Origin: Lentisphaeria bacterium
Lineage (GTDB): Bacteria > Verrucomicrobiota > Lentisphaeria > Victivallales > Victivallaceae
Direction: 5' to 3'
DNA length: 64,000 nucleotides
Assembly (NCBI GenBank): GCA_022768375.1
Contig: JALEMG010000033.1
Location: 1 to 64,000 of the forward strand
Part shown: piece after piece, positions 18,664 to 27,814 of the stretch
Numbering within the stretch: the first letter of the stretch is position 1
How the letters are laid out: each line of letters starts with the position of its first letter
Notes under the pieces: model-generated
The model's input: only the letters and a program-made list of their open reading frames with translations
The model's database searches: none
Told to the model about the DNA's origin: nothing
Program-made: the position numbers and the translations under genes

Positions 18664-19566
18664 ATGGAAAATATCTGGACGGTGAAACTGGGCAACGGCG
18701 CGACGCTGATGGTGCGCGGCGCGGAGGAGTTGGGCCTCAAACGGGGCGACTGGTGCGTGTTCCGGCGGGATTACTTCGAGGACCTCGGCGAGATCGTCCG
18801 GCTGGAGAAGGAACCGGAACTTTCCGGCGACGTGAGCACCCTGCCGCAGATCGTGCGGACCGCCGGGGAACCCGAACAGATCGAAGCCGGGGAGAACGAC
18901 CGCAAGGCCCGGAGCGCCATGTTCACGGTGAACGAGTGGATCGCCAAACTGAATCTGGAGATGAGTCCGGTCAACGCCCACTATTCGCTGGACCGCAAAC
19001 TGCTGACGGTGCAGTTCTGCGCCGACGGGCGGGTGGACTTCCGGGAACTGGTGAAGGAGTTGTCCCGGGCGCTCTCCGTGCGGATCGAACTGCGGCAGAT
19101 CGGCGTGCGGGACGAGACCGGGATCTTCGGCGGCATCGCCGTCTGCGGTCAGCCGCTGTGCTGCTGCCGGTTTCTGAAGGAGTTCAGTTCCATCAACGTG
19201 AAAATGGCCAAGGAACAGGACCTGCTGCTCACTCCGGCGACCATCTCCGGGGTCTGCGGCCGCCTGAAGTGCTGTCTCCGGTACGAGCACGAGGGGTATC
19301 TGGAACTGGAAAAGGGCATGCCCCGCAAGGGCGAATACTGCGAGACACCCGCCGGGCGCGGCCGGATCACCGACCGGAATCTGCTGACCCGCAAGGTCAA
19401 CGTCACGTTCGAAAGCGGCAACGTCTCGGTGTTTCCGGTGGATGAGATCAAAGTCGTTCCCCACGAGAAGCGGCGGGAGGGCGGCGCTCCGGGCGGGGAA
19501 GGCCCCCGGAACCGCGACCACGGCGGCAAACGGCGCAAACCGGGCGAAGCCGGAGCGGAAAAGTGA
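18664..19566 (+). CDS. PSP1 domain protein, RicT/YaaT-like
   Basis: A 300-aa protein. The PSP1 domain spans about residues 85-255, with the hallmark cysteine clusters CGQPLCCCRFLKEF and CGRLKCCLRYEHEGY. In RicT of Bacillus these cysteines hold an Fe-S cluster in the RicTAF complex that affects RNase Y and RNA processing. The C-terminal tail is basic and Gly-rich, suggesting nucleic-acid contact. It opens a long operon and overlaps the next gene by 4 nt (GTGA). RicA and RicF are not seen nearby, so a standalone PSP1 role is likely. Confidence 0.85.
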   Translation: MENIWTVKLGNGATLMVRGAEELGLKRGDWCVFRRDYFEDLGEIVRLEKEPELSGDVSTLPQIVRTAGEPEQIEAGENDRKARSAMFTVNEWIAKLNLEMSPVNAHYSLDRKLLTVQFCADGRVDFRELVKELSRALSVRIELRQIGVRDETGIFGGIAVCGQPLCCCRFLKEFSSINVKMAKEQDLLLTPATISGVCGRLKCCLRYEHEGYLELEKGMPRKGEYCETPAGRGRITDRNLLTRKVNVTFESGNVSVFPVDEIKVVPHEKRREGGAPGGEGPRNRDHGGKRRKPGEAGAEK

Positions 19567-20483
19567 CTTCTCCGGAGGTGGAGTATCTGATCCTCATGGA
19601 CCGTCAGGGGTTCATCCCGGGGGCCCGGGAGACGTCGGCGGAGTTTCGGAAGCGGGTGGAGAAAGCGCGGGAGTTGTACGCGGAATTCGACCGGGAGTTG
19701 GAGACGGAGCAACGGCGGGAGATATTCGGCATGTACACGGTGACGCCGGAGGACCGGATCGCGCCCGAACTGCTGGACGAGGCCGCGGCGGTCACGGAGC
19801 AATTGTACGGTTTCGCGGTACGGCACGTGCCGGGGTTCTACCTGCGGCGGGGTATGGGGCCCTTTTGGGGCGGCTGCATGCTGGGCGACCCGGAGACGGG
19901 GTTTGCGGTGTTTCTGCTGCGGAACGCCTTTCGGAAACACCGGAAGTTTCTGAACTACCGCCGGGACGAACTGCTGGCCCACGAGTTGTGTCATACGGCG
20001 CGGCAGAGTTTGGACGAGCCGGTGCTGGAGGAGTATTTCGCCTACCGGACCTCCGACTCCGCGCTGCGGCGGTATCTGGGCAACTGCTTCATCACCGACG
20101 CCGACGCGTGGGGGTTCGTGCTGCCGGTGCTGCTGCTGCCGGCGGCGGAGATGGTGAAAGCCGTGTGGCTGCCGGATTTCCCGGCGTGGATTTTCTGGCT
20201 GGCCGCTGCGGCGGTCCCGCTGTGGCTGATGGCCCGGAATCTGTGGTCGCGGCGTCTGGCGGGCCGCGCCTGGCGGTCGGCGGCGGCGGCGGGGGCGGTG
20301 AATCCCGGCGCGGTGCTTTTCCGCTGTACGCTGGAGGAGATAAAGGTCCTCGGGCGGATGACGGCGGCCGAAGTCCGGCGGTTCGTCCGGGAACGGCGGA
20401 CGGTTTCGCCCCGCTGGGCGGTGATTGCGGCGCGGTTTTTCCCCGGGGAAGACGCGCCGGCGGAGCAGGATGAGGAATTATGA
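19563..20483 (+). CDS. Membrane protein with a HELCH zinc-peptidase-like motif
   Basis: A 306-aa protein I cannot assign to a named family. It starts at a GTG overlapping the previous stop. HELCH at residues 140-144 fits the HExxH zinc-binding motif, and Glu156/Glu157 downstream (EEYFAY) could be the third ligand, suggesting a membrane-associated metallopeptidase. Two hydrophobic segments lie at about 188-228 (FVLPVLLLPAAEMV and WIFWLAAAAVPLWLM). The C-terminal tail is basic. Substrate unknown; the coupling to RicT may be only by operon. Confidence 0.7.
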   Translation: MTSPEVEYLILMDRQGFIPGARETSAEFRKRVEKARELYAEFDRELETEQRREIFGMYTVTPEDRIAPELLDEAAAVTEQLYGFAVRHVPGFYLRRGMGPFWGGCMLGDPETGFAVFLLRNAFRKHRKFLNYRRDELLAHELCHTARQSLDEPVLEEYFAYRTSDSALRRYLGNCFITDADAWGFVLPVLLLPAAEMVKAVWLPDFPAWIFWLAAAAVPLWLMARNLWSRRLAGRAWRSAAAAGAVNPGAVLFRCTLEEIKVLGRMTAAEVRRFVRERRTVSPRWAVIAARFFPGEDAPAEQDEEL

Positions 20484-21514
20484 AGATCGAAACTGAAATC
20501 GCCTCCCGCTGTGCCGGGAACACGATGACTTTCGCCGCGTCCGGGGCGTACTGCGGCGAGTTCCGGGTCGGTGCGGCGCCGATGCTGTATGTGGGACGGG
20601 TGAACGTCAACAAATTTTCCGAGGCCGGGGGGCTGGCGGCCAAACATCGCCGTCACGTCGCCGACGACCGTCTGAGCGGGGAGATTGACAGCGAAAACGT
20701 TATTCCGTTCGGCTGTGAATACCGGGTGCGGCGGCACTGGCGGATCGCCGGCAACATCGCGGAATTGACCTGCGACGTGGCCGCGGACAACGGCGGACGG
20801 ATCGCGGAACTGGAACTGGAGGAACTGTTTTTTCCGGTGCCGGGCGCGACGGTGGAGTATCTGGTGTTCGGCGAGGAAGCGTTCCGGCGGGACCGGGACT
20901 ACGAGGGCGCGGAGATGCTGATGATGGTCCGGGTGACGGCGCCGGACGGGAGCAGGGCGGAATTTTACGCCGGGGACGACTTCTGGCGGCACCGGGCGGC
21001 GTGCGGCGTTCCCGGGGCGTCGGCGTTTCACCGGCTGACCGTCGGAGATGACGGGGTGCGCTACACCCGACGGGTACTGTCCATCCCGAAGGAGATCGTG
21101 CCGGAGAAGCGGCCGTGGCGGTTCCAGTCGCTGATCGCGCTCTCCGCTCCGGGTCGTCCGGCGCCGGAAGTTTCGGAGTGCCTGAATCTTGCCGGATGCA
21201 TGACCGCGCCCGCGGCGCGGCGTGCGGTGCGGGCGTTTGTACGGCGGCTTCCGGCGGGGGCGTGCGCGGCGGTGCGGGGGGATTTCCCCGGCCTCTGCGC
21301 CGACGGGGGGCACGAGGCCCGTTCGGGGCGGAAACTGCTTCACGGGGATCTGGCGGCGGTGTTCGACGACTGGGTCTGGGCAGCCGGACATCTGGCCGGA
21401 CGCGGCGCAAGTTGCGTGATGCAAAGCGGAAATGAGCGGTTCGCCGGATCGGTGCTGCTGACCGATCTGGCGTCTCCGCCGGAGACAACGGTTTTCGGAG
21501 ATGGGGCAAAATGA
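20480..21514 (+). CDS. Hypothetical protein
   Basis: A 344-aa protein with no family I recognise. No signal peptide or membrane helix. The first two thirds are beta-rich (repeated short strands such as ELELEELFFPVPGATVEYLVFG), suggesting a sandwich or sugar-binding fold; the last third is helical. GC3 is high and even throughout, and the ATG overlaps the previous stop (ATGA), so it is real. It lies directly upstream of a HisA-like gene, which it overlaps by 4 nt. Confidence 0.75.
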   Translation: MKIETEIASRCAGNTMTFAASGAYCGEFRVGAAPMLYVGRVNVNKFSEAGGLAAKHRRHVADDRLSGEIDSENVIPFGCEYRVRRHWRIAGNIAELTCDVAADNGGRIAELELEELFFPVPGATVEYLVFGEEAFRRDRDYEGAEMLMMVRVTAPDGSRAEFYAGDDFWRHRAACGVPGASAFHRLTVGDDGVRYTRRVLSIPKEIVPEKRPWRFQSLIALSAPGRPAPEVSECLNLAGCMTAPAARRAVRAFVRRLPAGACAAVRGDFPGLCADGGHEARSGRKLLHGDLAAVFDDWVWAAGHLAGRGASCVMQSGNERFAGSVLLTDLASPPETTVFGDGAK

Positions 21515-22305
21515 GACGTTCGATTCCTTCCTTCCGTCCCTGCATTGATCTGCACGACGGCAAAGTCAAGCAGATCGTCGGGGGGACCCTCAACACCGCC
21601 GCCGGCGAATCCGCGCTGGCGACGAATTTCGTATCCGACCGGCCGCCGGAGTACTTTGCCGAACTCTACCGCCGCGACGATCTGCGCGGCGGTCACATCA
21701 TCAAACTCGGTCCCGGCAACGACCCGGCGGCCAAAGCGGCGCTGGCCGCATGGCCGGGCGGCATGCAAGTCGGCGGCGGGATCAATGCCGACAACGCCGG
21801 AGCGTGGCTGAATGCCGGGGCGGACAAGGTGATCGTCACCAGTTTCGTTTTTTCCGGCGGGGAGTTTCACCGGGCCCATCTGGACGCGATGCTCCGGGCG
21901 GTGGGCAAACAGAATCTGGTGCTGGATCTTTCCTGCCGCAAGTGCGCGGACGGGGCGTACCGGGTGGTCACCGACCGCTGGAAGAACTTCACCTCGCTGG
22001 AGGTCAACGGCGCCACGCTGGAGATGCTCGGCTCCTGCTGCGCGGAATTTCTCATCCACGCCGTGGACGTGGAGGGGCTGTGCGCGGGGATCGACGAGGA
22101 ACTGCTGCATTTGCTGGGCCGTTACGCGCCCATCGACTGCGTTTACGCCGGAGGGGTGTCCAACTGGAACGACGTGGAGAAAATCGAACGGGCGGGACTT
22201 TCCTACACCATCGGCTCGGCGCTGGATATTTTCGGCGGTCCCGTCCGTTACGCCGAAGTGGTCGCCCGCGCCGGGCGGAATGCCGGAGCCAATCAACCAA
22301 CATAA
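21511..22305 (+). CDS. hisA: Eukaryotic-type HisA (ProFAR isomerase)
   Basis: A 264-aa (beta/alpha)8 protein close to the eukaryotic HIS6 form of 5-ProFAR isomerase rather than bacterial HisA. It has RPCIDLHDGKVKQIVGGT at the N terminus with catalytic Asp in IDLHDG, a central VGGGIN phosphate loop, and YAGGVSNWNDVE in place of the bacterial SGG loop near the C terminus. It would catalyse the Amadori rearrangement in histidine synthesis. No other his genes are in the window. It sits between an unknown gene (4-nt overlap) and rhamnulokinase (16-nt gap). Confidence 0.85.
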   Translation: MRRSIPSFRPCIDLHDGKVKQIVGGTLNTAAGESALATNFVSDRPPEYFAELYRRDDLRGGHIIKLGPGNDPAAKAALAAWPGGMQVGGGINADNAGAWLNAGADKVIVTSFVFSGGEFHRAHLDAMLRAVGKQNLVLDLSCRKCADGAYRVVTDRWKNFTSLEVNGATLEMLGSCCAEFLIHAVDVEGLCAGIDEELLHLLGRYAPIDCVYAGGVSNWNDVEKIERAGLSYTIGSALDIFGGPVRYAEVVARAGRNAGANQPT

Positions 22306-22321
22306 GGAAGTACATACGACA

Positions 22322-23791
22322 ATGCATCATTTTCTCGCATTCGATCTCGGCGCGTCCAGCGGACGGGCGATTATCGGCACTCTGGACCGCGGCGGACTGA
22401 CGCTGCGCGAGGTGCATCGTTTCCCCAACGGTCCGGTGGAAAGAGACGGTTCGTTCTTCTGGGATTTCCCCCGGCTCTGTCAGGAGTTGCGCACCGGGCT
22501 GAAAAAGGCGCTGGAAACCGGAGTGAAACCGGAGGGCATTGCCATCGACACCTGGGGAGTGGACTATGTATTATTCGACCGGGAGACGAAACTCGCCCGG
22601 CGCATGCCCTACAACTACCGGGACGAGCGCACGATCCCCGTCGCGGAGAAACTCTGGCGGACCCTCCCCCCCTCCGAACTGTACCGGCTGACCGGGATCC
22701 AGTGCATGACGCTCAACACGGTCTACCAGTTGCTGGCCCACAAGGAGGCGCACCCGGAAGACCTGGAAGGAAGCGTGTTCCTGCCGATCCCGGACGCGCT
22801 GGCGCTCTCGCTGGGCGGGGATTTCACCGCGGAATACACCTTCTGCTCCACCACCAATCTGCTCGATCCGGTCACGCGTCAGTGGCACTGGGAACTCATC
22901 GACCGTCTGGGACTGCCCCGGAGCATTTTCCCGGTCATCGTGCCGCCGGGTTCGCCCAACGGCAAATTGAGCGATTCCCTGTGCCGCGAACTGGGCTGTG
23001 AAGCCATTCCCCTCTACAAGTGCGGTTCCCACGACACCGCCAGCGCGGTGGCGGCGGTCCCGGCGCCGGAGAGCGGCAGTTGGGCGTATCTGAGCGCCGG
23101 GACGTGGGCGCTGCTGGGCGCGGAACTCGACGCCCCGATGCTGGACGGGTACGAATTCATCACCAACGAGGGCGGCGTGGGGGGCAAGATACGCTACCTG
23201 ACCAACATCATGGGCTCGTGGCTGTTTCAGGAGTTGCGGCGGGTCTGGAACGAACGGGGCGGCGATTTCTCCTTCAACGACATGGAGCAGATGGCGCGAC
23301 GGACGGCCCCGTGCCGGTATTTCATCAATCCCAACAGCGCGGAATTCGCCGCGCCGGGGGACATGCCGGGGAATATCCGGGCGTTCCTGCGGCGCACCGG
23401 GCAGGGAACGGAATTTACCGACGCCGAAGTGGTCCGGGCCGTCTACGACAGTCTGGCGCTGTACTTCCGAAGCAAACTGGAGATGCTGGAAAAGGTCCTG
23501 CACACCCGTTTCGCCTGTCTGAACGTGGTCGGCGGCGGGACGAAGGACGGATTTCTGATGGAACTGGCTTCCTGCGCGCTGCGCCGCCCGGTGGTGGCCG
23601 GTCCGGTGGAGGCGACCGCCGCCGGCAACATTCTGGTTCAGGCGATGGCGCGCGGTCTGCTTAAGGACCTGTCCGCGGCGCGGGATGTGGTGCGCCGCTC
23701 CTTCGACCTCAAGCGGTTCACCCCGGACGACGTCATGGCGCGCGAGTATGACGCCGCCGCCGAACGCTTCGCCGCCGTCGCCGGGCAATGA
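22322..23791 (+). CDS. rhaB: Rhamnulokinase
   Basis: A 489-aa FGGY-family kinase. The start at 22322 is chosen because FLAFDLGASSGRAIIG, the first phosphate-binding loop, begins right after it and AAGGAAG lies upstream. IDTWGVDYVLFD and the GTWALLG adenosine-motif region fit RhaB, which phosphorylates L-rhamnulose. The C-terminal ATP-binding motif is NVVGGGTKDGFLMELA. Rhamnose isomerase and aldolase genes are not present here. It overlaps the downstream solute-binding protein gene by 4 nt. Confidence 0.9.
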   Translation: MHHFLAFDLGASSGRAIIGTLDRGGLTLREVHRFPNGPVERDGSFFWDFPRLCQELRTGLKKALETGVKPEGIAIDTWGVDYVLFDRETKLARRMPYNYRDERTIPVAEKLWRTLPPSELYRLTGIQCMTLNTVYQLLAHKEAHPEDLEGSVFLPIPDALALSLGGDFTAEYTFCSTTNLLDPVTRQWHWELIDRLGLPRSIFPVIVPPGSPNGKLSDSLCRELGCEAIPLYKCGSHDTASAVAAVPAPESGSWAYLSAGTWALLGAELDAPMLDGYEFITNEGGVGGKIRYLTNIMGSWLFQELRRVWNERGGDFSFNDMEQMARRTAPCRYFINPNSAEFAAPGDMPGNIRAFLRRTGQGTEFTDAEVVRAVYDSLALYFRSKLEMLEKVLHTRFACLNVVGGGTKDGFLMELASCALRRPVVAGPVEATAAGNILVQAMARGLLKDLSAARDVVRRSFDLKRFTPDDVMAREYDAAAERFAAVAGQ

Positions 23792-25563
23792 AGCGGACGC
23801 TTTTCGCCGTTTTTGCCGCCGGGGTGCTGCTGACGCTGCACGCCGGGGGCGTGCTGCGCACCGGCGCGGGAGGGGCGGTGAAAAGTCTGGACCCGGCGCT
23901 GGCGGACGATCTGGCGGGCCGGGACCTCGCCGCGCTCTGCTATGACACGCTGGTGCAGTACGATTATCTGGCCCGGCCCTACCGTCTGGCGCCGTCGATG
24001 ATCACGGCGATGCCGGAGGTGTCCGACGACCGCCGCAGTTACACGTTCGAATTGCGCGGCGATCTGTTTTTCGCCGCCGGACCGGGGGAACGCCCGGAGC
24101 CGCTCACGGCGGAGGACGTGAAGTTCTCCATCCTGCGGATCGCGGACGCCCGCATCCACAGCCCGGTGTACTGGATTTACCGCGACCGGATCGCGGGCAT
24201 CGGACAGTTCCGGGCGGCGACCGCGCGACTGGCTCCGGAGGATATGAGCGTCTACGATTCCGACATTCCCGGGATCAGGATTCACTCGCCGCGAAAATTC
24301 ACGTTGACGCTGGACCGCCCGGACCCCGGCTTCCTCTATCTGCTGGCCATGCCCAACGCGGGAGTGGTCTCCCGCCGGGCCGTGCTGGAGCGGGGCCAGC
24401 GCTCGCTGGCCCGGCGCCCGGCGGGTTCGGGGCCGTTCATGCTGAAGGAGTGGATCCCCAACCTCCGACTGCGTTTCGTCCGCAATCCGGGATACCGGGA
24501 GGAGTATTTTCCGCGGGCGGATTCGCCCGGGGACCGGAAGCGGAAACTGCCGCTGCTGGACGGCGTGGAAATTCTGCAGATCCGCCAGCCGATGACGGCG
24601 TGGATGCTGTTCCTGCAGGGCAATCTGGACTGCAACGCGGTGGACAAGGACAACCGCGACACCATCGCCGGAGACGGCGAACTCAATCCGGCGTTGGCGG
24701 CGCGGGGGGTGGTCATGGAGAAGATCCCGGAATTCGAGATACGCTACGTCGGTTTCAACTTCCGCGACCCGAAACTGGGGGGGAATCTGAAGCTGCGTCA
24801 GGCCCTGCGCGAGGCCTACGACATCCGCCGCCGGGTGGAACACGCCGCCCATCTGCTGCTTCCCGCCGCCGGGCCGATCCCCGCGGGTGTGGGCGGGCAC
24901 GTTCCCGCGGCTCCGGCCCGGCACCCGGACCGGGAGGCGGCCCGGACCCTGCTGGCCGAGGCCGGATATCCGGGGGGGATTGACCCGGAGACCGGGGAAG
25001 CGCTGCACTTCGACTTCGATCAGGGCGGCTCCTCCGTCGGACACCGGCAGTTGGGGGAACTGGCGGCGGACGACTGGCGGCACATCGGCATCCGCATCTC
25101 CCCGATGCTCAACTCCCGGCCCCGGTTCGCGGACAAACTGCGGCGGGGACGGTTTCAGATCTTCCGCTATTCCTGGATCGGGGACTATCCGGACGGAGGG
25201 AACTTCCTGCAGTTGTTCTACTCCGGCAACATCGGCAGCTGCAACTACTGCGGTTTCTCCGACCCGGAGTTCGATGCGATGTTCGAACGGTCGCTGACGC
25301 TCTCCGACGGGCCGGAGCGGACCGCGCTCTACGAAGCGATGGTGAAACTGCTCAACGACCGGTGCGTCTGGATATGGGAAGGGTTCCCGATCTCCTGCGT
25401 ACTGCGGTACGATTATCTGGAGAACAGCGTGCCCCACGATTTCAGTTTCGTTCGCTGGAAGTACCTCTCGATCAACGAACCGCTTCGTGCCGAGCGGCGG
25501 CGGCGCCTGCGGCCGCTCTCCTTTGCGGAGTTGTCCGGCCGGGCGGCGGGAGGCCGGCGGTGA
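23788..25563 (+). CDS. YejA-like extracellular solute-binding protein (family 5)
   Basis: A 591-aa substrate-binding protein with a signal peptide (residues 1-19). The SBP family-5 fold covers the rest: SLDPALADDLAGRDLAALCYDTLV, LRGDLFFAAG with an adjacent LTAEDVKFSI motif, and a C-terminal lobe with FRYSWIGDYPDGGNFLQLFY. These proteins bind oligopeptides or similar ligands for ABC import. It is followed immediately by a YejE-like permease (GTGA overlap), but no second permease or ATPase gene lies beside it. Confidence 0.88.
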   Translation: MKRTLFAVFAAGVLLTLHAGGVLRTGAGGAVKSLDPALADDLAGRDLAALCYDTLVQYDYLARPYRLAPSMITAMPEVSDDRRSYTFELRGDLFFAAGPGERPEPLTAEDVKFSILRIADARIHSPVYWIYRDRIAGIGQFRAATARLAPEDMSVYDSDIPGIRIHSPRKFTLTLDRPDPGFLYLLAMPNAGVVSRRAVLERGQRSLARRPAGSGPFMLKEWIPNLRLRFVRNPGYREEYFPRADSPGDRKRKLPLLDGVEILQIRQPMTAWMLFLQGNLDCNAVDKDNRDTIAGDGELNPALAARGVVMEKIPEFEIRYVGFNFRDPKLGGNLKLRQALREAYDIRRRVEHAAHLLLPAAGPIPAGVGGHVPAAPARHPDREAARTLLAEAGYPGGIDPETGEALHFDFDQGGSSVGHRQLGELAADDWRHIGIRISPMLNSRPRFADKLRRGRFQIFRYSWIGDYPDGGNFLQLFYSGNIGSCNYCGFSDPEFDAMFERSLTLSDGPERTALYEAMVKLLNDRCVWIWEGFPISCVLRYDYLENSVPHDFSFVRWKYLSINEPLRAERRRRLRPLSFAELSGRAAGGRR

Positions 25564-26720
25564 CCGGGCGGAGGAGGACTCCCGGCGCGGCGGCGCGGGC
25601 GGCGTTTTTCCGGGACCGGGCGGCCGGATTCGGAGTCGCCGGGATCGGATTTCTGCTGGCGCTGGCGGTGCTGGCGCCGCTGCTGGCCAACGGGAAGCCG
25701 CTGTTGCTGTATGCCGGAGGGACGTGGAGTTGTCCCTTCTGGCGGAGTTTTTTCGCCCCGGAAAGTTCGGAAGTGCTGGTGGAGAAGGTATTCAACTGGG
25801 TCCTGCTGTTCCTGCCGCTGTCGGTCCTGCCGTTCGCCCTGCCGCGGCGCTGGCGGCGGACGGCGCGGATCGTGCTGGCGGCGGCGGCGGTGATCCCGTT
25901 TCTGCTGGTGTCGCCCCGACTGGACAGGCGGGACTACCGGCGGAGTGCGGCCGGGGCGGACTTCGTGCTGTTCGCCCCCATCGCCTGCGGGCCGGACGAG
26001 ATCGTCGGTGCGCCCTGCGCCCCGCCGAGTCGGGAACACTGGCTCGGCTGTGACGACATCGGACGGGATCTGGCCGCCCGGATCATCTACGGCGGAAGGG
26101 TGTCGCTGGCGGTGGGCATTCTTTCCACGCTGATCGCCATGGTCATCGGCGTGAGCGTCGGCATGGCGGCGGGGTATTACCGGAACTGGTTCGATCTGAC
26201 GGTGATGCGGCTGGTGGAGATTTTGATCTGCTTCCCCACGTTTCTGCTGCTGCTCATTCTGATGTCCATGCTCGGCGATGCGAAAATCGGCCAGTCCATC
26301 CCGCTGGTGATCGCGGTGATCGGTCTGACCGGCTGGCTCCATCCGGCACTGCTGGTCCGGGGCGAGGCGCTGAAGCAGAGTGCGATGCCCTACATCCTCA
26401 GTTGCATGGTCTCCGGGGTGTCGGACCGGCGCATCATGTTCCGGCAACTTCTGCCGAATATCCTGCCGCCGGTGCTGATCTGTTTCACCTTCGCCGTGGC
26501 GGGGGCGATCATCGGGGAGAGCGGGTTGAGTTTTCTGGGGTTCGGTGTGCAGCCGCCCACCGCCAGTTGGGGAAATCTGCTGCGGCAGGCATTCGACGAC
26601 CCGCTGGCTCACTGGCATCTGACGCTGTTCCCCGGGCTGGCGCTGTTCCTCGCGGTGCTGTCGTTCAACTTCACCGGGGAAGGGCTGCGCCGGGCGTTCG
26701 ACGCGGGAGGTGAATCATGA
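25560..26720 (+). CDS. YejE-like ABC transporter permease
   Basis: A 386-aa inner-membrane permease beginning at the GTG overlapping the previous stop. The N-terminal extension, with LANGKPLLLYAGGTW and further membrane segments up to about residue 130, is characteristic of YejE/OppC-type subunits. After SREHWLGCDDIGRDLAARIIYG comes the core with EAA loop EALKQSAMPYILSCMVSGVSD and the closing GLSFLGFGVQPPTASWG. It would pair with a YejB-type permease and a YejF-type ATPase, neither of which is nearby. The next gene (HydE) overlaps its stop. Confidence 0.9.
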   Translation: MTGRRRTPGAAARAAFFRDRAAGFGVAGIGFLLALAVLAPLLANGKPLLLYAGGTWSCPFWRSFFAPESSEVLVEKVFNWVLLFLPLSVLPFALPRRWRRTARIVLAAAAVIPFLLVSPRLDRRDYRRSAAGADFVLFAPIACGPDEIVGAPCAPPSREHWLGCDDIGRDLAARIIYGGRVSLAVGILSTLIAMVIGVSVGMAAGYYRNWFDLTVMRLVEILICFPTFLLLLILMSMLGDAKIGQSIPLVIAVIGLTGWLHPALLVRGEALKQSAMPYILSCMVSGVSDRRIMFRQLLPNILPPVLICFTFAVAGAIIGESGLSFLGFGVQPPTASWGNLLRQAFDDPLAHWHLTLFPGLALFLAVLSFNFTGEGLRRAFDAGGES

Positions 26721-27814
26721 ATTTTGCCGGGATCCTGGCCCGGGCGGAGGCGGGGGCAGACCTGACCGTGCCGGAGTTGGCCGTCCTGCTGGCTCCGCCG
26801 GACCCCGGATCGGCCGCGGCGCTGACCGCCGCCGCGCACCGGGTGAAAACCGCGGTCTGCGGCGATTACGTCAACCTGCGCGGGCTGATCGAATTTTCCA
26901 ATTTCTGCAATCGGGACTGCTTCTACTGCGGCATCCGCAAAAGCATGCCGGCGGTCCGGCGCTACCGGATGAGCGCCGACGAGATCGTTCACGCGGCGAC
27001 GCTGGCCGGGGAGTACGGGTACGGGTCGGTGGTGCTCCAAAGCGGCGAACGGGACGATCCGGAGTTCACGGGGTTTCTCACCGGGGTGCTGCGGCGGATC
27101 GCCGCGCTGCCGTACCGTTTGGGCATCACGCTTTCCTGCGGCGAACAGACGCTGGACACCTATCTGCGCTGGCGGGAAGCGGGGGCGACGCGGTATCTGC
27201 TGCGGATCGAAAGTTCCAATCCGGCGCTGTTCGCCCGCATCCATCCGGCGAACTGGCGCTGGGAAGACCGGGCGGCGGCACTGGCCCGGCTCCGGGAGGC
27301 GGACTATCAGGTCGGCACCGGCGTAATGATCGGTCTGCCCGGTCAGACGACGGCGGATTTGGCGGCGGACGTGAAATTCTTTCAGCGCATCGACGCGGAT
27401 ATGATCGGCATGGGGCCGTATCTGCCGCAGGACGACACCCCGCTGGGACGGCAATGTCCCGACGCTCCCGGCGCTGCGGCGGCGCGGCTGGAACTGGCGC
27501 TGCGGATGATTTCCGTCACCCGGCTGCTTCTGCGGGACGTGAATATCGCCGCCGCCACCGCGCTGCAGGCGATCTCGCCCGCCGACGGCCGGGAACGGGG
27601 CATCCTGGCCGGGGCCAACGTCATCATGCCGAACGTGGGCGATCCGGCCTACCGCCGCAGTTATCAACTCTACAACGGCAAGCCGAATCTGGATGAGAAC
27701 GCGGCGGCTCTGCGGGCGGGACTGCTGGCGAATCTGGCGGCCGTCGGAGCGCGCCCCCGGTTCAACGCCCCGGGGGACCCGCCGCACTACGCGGCCAGGA
27801 CCGGCAAGCCGTGA
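26717..27814 (+). CDS. hydE: Radical SAM protein, HydE-like [FeFe]-hydrogenase maturase
   Basis: A 365-aa radical SAM enzyme. The CxxxCxxC cluster motif is CNRDCFYC (Cys64, Cys68, Cys71). QSGERDDP and the LGITLSCGEQT region match HydE, which processes the organometallic synthon during H-cluster assembly with HydG and HydF. PylB is a paralogue and cannot be fully excluded, but the context of the cluster motif and length favour HydE. HydG, HydF and hydrogenase genes are not in the window. The ATG overlaps the permease stop, and the following gene overlaps by 4 nt. Confidence 0.85.
   Translation: MNFAGILARAEAGADLTVPELAVLLAPPDPGSAAALTAAAHRVKTAVCGDYVNLRGLIEFSNFCNRDCFYCGIRKSMPAVRRYRMSADEIVHAATLAGEYGYGSVVLQSGERDDPEFTGFLTGVLRRIAALPYRLGITLSCGEQTLDTYLRWREAGATRYLLRIESSNPALFARIHPANWRWEDRAAALARLREADYQVGTGVMIGLPGQTTADLAADVKFFQRIDADMIGMGPYLPQDDTPLGRQCPDAPGAAAARLELALRMISVTRLLLRDVNIAAATALQAISPADGRERGILAGANVIMPNVGDPAYRRSYQLYNGKPNLDENAAALRAGLLANLAAVGARPRFNAPGDPPHYAARTGKP

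Noticed and set aside
16137-18740. An 867-codon open frame antisense to the tail-specific protease
   Set aside because: The plus-strand protease has signal peptide, PDZ and catalytic dyad; the antisense frame has none.
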